A program made the translations under genes and the position numbers. A DNA stretch of 15,077 bases from JAGVNX01 sp035290965 (GTDB lineage Archaea; Iainarchaeota; Iainarchaeia; Iainarchaeales; GCA-2688035): positions 1 through 15,077 of the forward strand of contig DATDTD010000078.1 in NCBI GenBank assembly GCA_035290965.1, in the 5' to 3' direction. This document shows, piece after piece, positions 12,823 to 15,077 of the stretch; within the stretch, counting starts at the first letter, position 1; each line of letters starts with the position of its first letter. The notes beneath the pieces were generated by a model. That model was not told the origin of the DNA. It made no database searches and worked only from the letters and a program-made list of their open reading frames with translations.

Positions 12823-13248
12823 TCAATTCTTTTTGGAAATAACGTGTTCAGTAAATTTTGAGCCGTTCCAGAAATGCCTGGTTGTTTCATATTTCCAATC
12901 AGAGCCGAGCAAATACTCTGCCTTGAATTGCATGTATGTGGCGTCAAGCTTTGCAAAATCAACCTTTCCCTTCAACCCAGGAAACGGGTCTGTCAAAAAG
13001 CGATAGACAATCTTTTCTTTTTGAATCTCTGGAAAGGATACTTTCAAGCCTACGCTCTTATCTCTGGCGCCCACGACTTTTGCAAAATCTTTTGGGCTGC
13101 CCTTTTGAAAGCCAGTGGCATCGTAAGCCTTTTTCAGGCCGAAGCGCATGATTTTTGTGAACAATTCCAGCGCTTTTTCTTCGCCGAACTCTTCTTTGAG
13201 AACAAGAAACAGGTTTTCGTACAAGCCAAAAAAAGCCTTGTTGTACAT
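12823..13248 (-). CDS. Putative ATC-hydrolase-like (L-2-amino-thiazoline-4-carboxylate hydrolase family) protein
   Basis: A 141-residue cytoplasmic protein. The N-terminal helix (YENLFLVLKEEFGEEKALELF) and the C-terminal WKYETTRHFWNGSKFTEH resemble the small ATC-hydrolase/DUF family, but the match is from memory of its general pattern and is tentative. No signal or membrane segment is visible. The ATG at 13248 is preferred over 13284 because a TATA-like TTTTATTC is centred about 27 bp upstream, giving a leaderless start. It is convergent with the Nudix gene (18-bp gap) and divergent from the MazG-like gene (63-bp gap). Its function in this archaeon is unknown. Confidence 0.65.
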   Translation of the reverse strand: MYNKAFFGLYENLFLVLKEEFGEEKALELFTKIMRFGLKKAYDATGFQKGSPKDFAKVVGARDKSVGLKVSFPEIQKEKIVYRFLTDPFPGLKGKVDFAKLDATYMQFKAEYLLGSDWKYETTRHFWNGSKFTEHVISKKN

Positions 13249-13311
13249 GCAAAAGAAGCTTATCCGAAAAGAATAAAACTTCAAGCACGCAAAAATTTTG
13301 GAGGGATTTCA
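13249..13311. promoter_or_regulatory. Short divergent promoter region
   Basis: The minus-strand gene has a TATA-like TTTTATTC (13271-13278). The plus-strand MazG-like gene has a strong GGAGGG ribosome site (13300-13305) 6 nt before its ATG, so it carries a leader. No plus-strand TATA box stands out. Confidence 0.4.
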
Positions 13312-13617
13312 ATGCATATTAAAGAGGCACAAGAAAAAGTTGCGGGGCATTTGAAAGAGATTGGCTATACAAAAATTGAAACAACGCCTTCTCAGGCATT
13401 CCTGCATTTAGTGGAAGAAGTCGGAGAAACCGCCCGCACTCTTCTTTACAAAGAAACAAACAGAAAAAGTGTTTTCAACAAAACCGCGCCAAAAGAGCTT
13501 GAAGAAGAAGTGGCGGACATTTTTTGGCAAACCTTGAAACTGGCTTCTTACTTGGAAATAGATTTGGAAGACGCTTTCATAAAAAAATTTGAGAAAAATA
13601 AAAGCAAGGCAAAATAA
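13312..13617 (+). CDS. MazG-like nucleotide pyrophosphohydrolase
   Basis: A 101-residue all-alpha protein with the MazG metal-binding pattern: E35, E36 and E39 (HLVEEVGET), then E65, E66 and D69 (ELEEEVADIFW). This fits single-domain MazG-like or dimeric dUTPase-like proteins that cleave NTPs or dNTPs to the monophosphate and pyrophosphate, often aberrant or excess nucleotides. The ATG at 13312 follows GGAGGG by 6 nt. The open frame extends far upstream, but that part is antisense to the divergent gene and is not coding. The gene faces the HerA-like ATPase gene with a 30-bp gap. Confidence 0.85.
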   Translation: MHIKEAQEKVAGHLKEIGYTKIETTPSQAFLHLVEEVGETARTLLYKETNRKSVFNKTAPKELEEEVADIFWQTLKLASYLEIDLEDAFIKKFEKNKSKAK

Positions 13618-13647
13618 ATTTGCAACTAGTAATATTTGAAAGCGCGC

Positions 13648-15077
13648 TTAGTTGAATTCCATCTGATTTCCGGAAAATGCTTCAAGCATCATTACTCTTG
13701 CTTTTCCGTCGCTTTTTTTTATTACTGCTTCGTAAGCCGGAAGGAAAACCTCTGAAACGCTTTTCAACTGGACTTTTCCCCAGATTTTTTGGAAAAGGTT
13801 CTGGAGCTCTGCCTTGTCAAACCGACTTTTTTCAATGTTCACTGCGCTTATTTCAGAAACAGGCAGTTTGTTCAAAGAAGTAAGCAAAGTGTGCAAGGGG
13901 TTTTTGGGCAGATCGAATTTTTGGCTTGAAACAAAAAACTCTCTTTCCTTTTCCTGTTCCAGAAGCAAAAGTTCTTTTTCCATCAGGGAATCAATTGTTT
14001 TCTGGAGTTTTGTCTTGTCTTCTCCAAGCCTCTGCGCTAACTCTTCGAAAGAGGATTTTTTTTCAGAGAGAATCAGCAGCGTGCGCGCCTCAAGAGTATT
14101 GAGTTCTGTCAAAGCGCTTAATCCGCGGGATTCCACAAAGCGTTTTTTTCCGAAGTCAAACTGCAGAAATTCTCCCGTAAAAGAATTCACGTATGCATCC
14201 GCAATATTGAAGTTTTTTTCATCGCGGAAAACATTGAATTTTACATGGTAAACAGGAATGTATTTCAAAACAATTTTTTCAATGCTTTCCTCTTTTCCGA
14301 ACAATCCCAGCATTTTTTTCTGCCTTATTTTGTCGAACATTTTTCTCGCGTTCTCTTCCCCAAGATTTGCGGGAAATGCAAGCAGTGAAACGCTTTCTTC
14401 GGGAAGAACTGTTCTTCCTGCTTTCTGGACTTCTTTTTCTGTTTCCTCAACAACATCTTCCACAATTTCTGCTTCTGGTTCTTCTCCTTCAAGGCTCAGC
14501 ATAGAATTTTTCGGGTTTATCTGAACGCCTTTTTTTTCAAGCTCATCAAGCACATCGGATAACTGCAGGCTTGTTTTGTATTTTGCATTGAGTGTTTCAA
14601 CTACCTGGCTGATTGTTCCTGCATCTGTGGGCTCTTTTTCTATTTTTGCAAAAGCCATTCCGACTGCAAGCGCCCTTACCTGCGCCTTGTCGAATGTTTT
14701 CGGGCTTCTTTCAGATGTAACTGCTTCTCTTCCCTCATGCTGTGACATGCGCGGCCTTATGCGCATTATGAAAGACCTTGTGGTTTCTTCTCTCCTGTCT
14801 CCAACCAGAGCAACTCCCACTGGGAGTGTTTTTATGAAAGTGCTTTTTTTGTAGTGCTTTGGAATAATTGTCGGAGTCCTCTTGTAAACAGCCTTTATGT
14901 CATCGTCAAAAACAAGCTTGTGCGCCACAATAATATCAAGCTGGCTTAATACGCGCGTGTCAATTGCGCTTGGCTGCTGAGTGGCAAAAACAAGCGAGCA
15001 TCCCGGCTGTCTGCCCTGTTTTACATATTCAATAAGAGAATTGCTTGCAGGTGTTTTTGTGTTTCCGCTTGGAATCA
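13648..15077 (-). CDS. HerA/FtsK-like ATPase, C-terminal part (5' end outside window)
   Basis: The frame is open from the stop at 13648 to the window edge, giving 475 visible residues; the gene begins outside. The edge-proximal part contains LVFATQQPSAIDTRVLSQLD, the distal ATPase segment typical of HerA/VirD4-type motors. Then come AHKLVFDDDIKAVY, LPVGVALVGD and FIMRIRPRMSQHEG, as in archaeal HerA-domain ATPases (COG0433 type). The Walker A and B motifs must lie beyond the edge. The C-terminal half has an acidic stretch (PEAEIVEDVVEETEKEVQ) and a probable winged-helix-like section near ARTLLILSEKKSSFEELAQRL. Such ATPases pump or translocate DNA; archaeal HerA works with NurA in end resection, but this protein's long C-terminal extension may give it another role. 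Confidence 0.8.
   Translation of the reverse strand, partial: IPSGNTKTPASNSLIEYVKQGRQPGCSLVFATQQPSAIDTRVLSQLDIIVAHKLVFDDDIKAVYKRTPTIIPKHYKKSTFIKTLPVGVALVGDRREETTRSFIMRIRPRMSQHEGREAVTSERSPKTFDKAQVRALAVGMAFAKIEKEPTDAGTISQVVETLNAKYKTSLQLSDVLDELEKKGVQINPKNSMLSLEGEEPEAEIVEDVVEETEKEVQKAGRTVLPEESVSLLAFPANLGEENARKMFDKIRQKKMLGLFGKEESIEKIVLKYIPVYHVKFNVFRDEKNFNIADAYVNSFTGEFLQFDFGKKRFVESRGLSALTELNTLEARTLLILSEKKSSFEELAQRLGEDKTKLQKTIDSLMEKELLLLEQEKEREFFVSSQKFDLPKNPLHTLLTSLNKLPVSEISAVNIEKSRFDKAELQNLFQKIWGKVQLKSVSEVFLPAYEAVIKKSDGKARVMMLEAFSGNQMEFN

Noticed and set aside
12874..13311. Upstream extension of the MazG-like gene
   Set aside because: It is antisense to the divergent gene ending at 12823, and the ATG at 13312 has a strong ribosome site and gives the normal domain length.
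1..15077. CRISPR array, insertion sequence or rRNA gene
   Set aside because: No regularly spaced repeats, transposase motifs or rRNA-like sequence were seen on either strand.

Overview
The window is AT-rich and archaeal. Signs of this are a gene for ribosomal protein eL44 (L44e), a tRNA-Gly whose intron has a canonical bulge-helix-bulge, TATA boxes about 26 bp upstream of ATG codons that look leaderless, GGAGGTGA-type ribosome sites in front of internal genes, and a HerA-like ATPase. The gene content (small toxin-antitoxin pairs, large Cys-containing lipoproteins, a YvcK-type protein) would suit a DPANN-type genome such as Diapherotrites or a relative. That placement is inference.

Layout. 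0-0.9 kb: a minus-strand PIN toxin / RHH-UPF0175 antitoxin operon with a perfect 16-bp palindrome between TATA box and start. 1.0-3.0 kb: rpl44e, then an AbiEi/AbiEii toxin-antitoxin pair, then a second copy of the last 23 bp of rpl44e that differs only at synonymous positions. 3.0-7.2 kb (minus): a 1052-residue lipoprotein metalloprotease and a prolyl iminopeptidase-like hydrolase. 7.4-8.3 kb: an unrecognised winged-helix protein. 8.35-9.28 kb: intron-containing tRNA-Gly(CCC), a HEPN/MNT pair, then an exact 17-bp repeat of the tRNA 3' end. 9.4-13.6 kb: HD phosphohydrolase, a HAD-YvcK fusion, two Nudix proteins, a minus-strand protein resembling the ATC-hydrolase family, and a MazG-like protein. 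13.65 kb to the edge: the C-terminal part of a minus-strand HerA/FtsK-like ATPase.

The main discovery candidate is a pair of small islets (about 1.69 kb and 0.77 kb). Each is a complete two-gene toxin-antitoxin cassette placed exactly at the 3' end of a translation gene (rpl44e or tRNA-Gly), and each is bounded by a direct repeat of that gene's tail, so the target stays intact. Neither contains an integrase. Each carries a pol-beta-fold nucleotidyltransferase (AbiEii or MNT). This is the footprint expected of site-specific integration into gene tails, and it suggests minimal toxin-antitoxin cassettes mobilised in trans.

The right half is rich in nucleotide-handling hydrolases (HD, HAD, two Nudix, MazG). 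Several are adjacent on the same strand, which suggests metabolite-repair roles.
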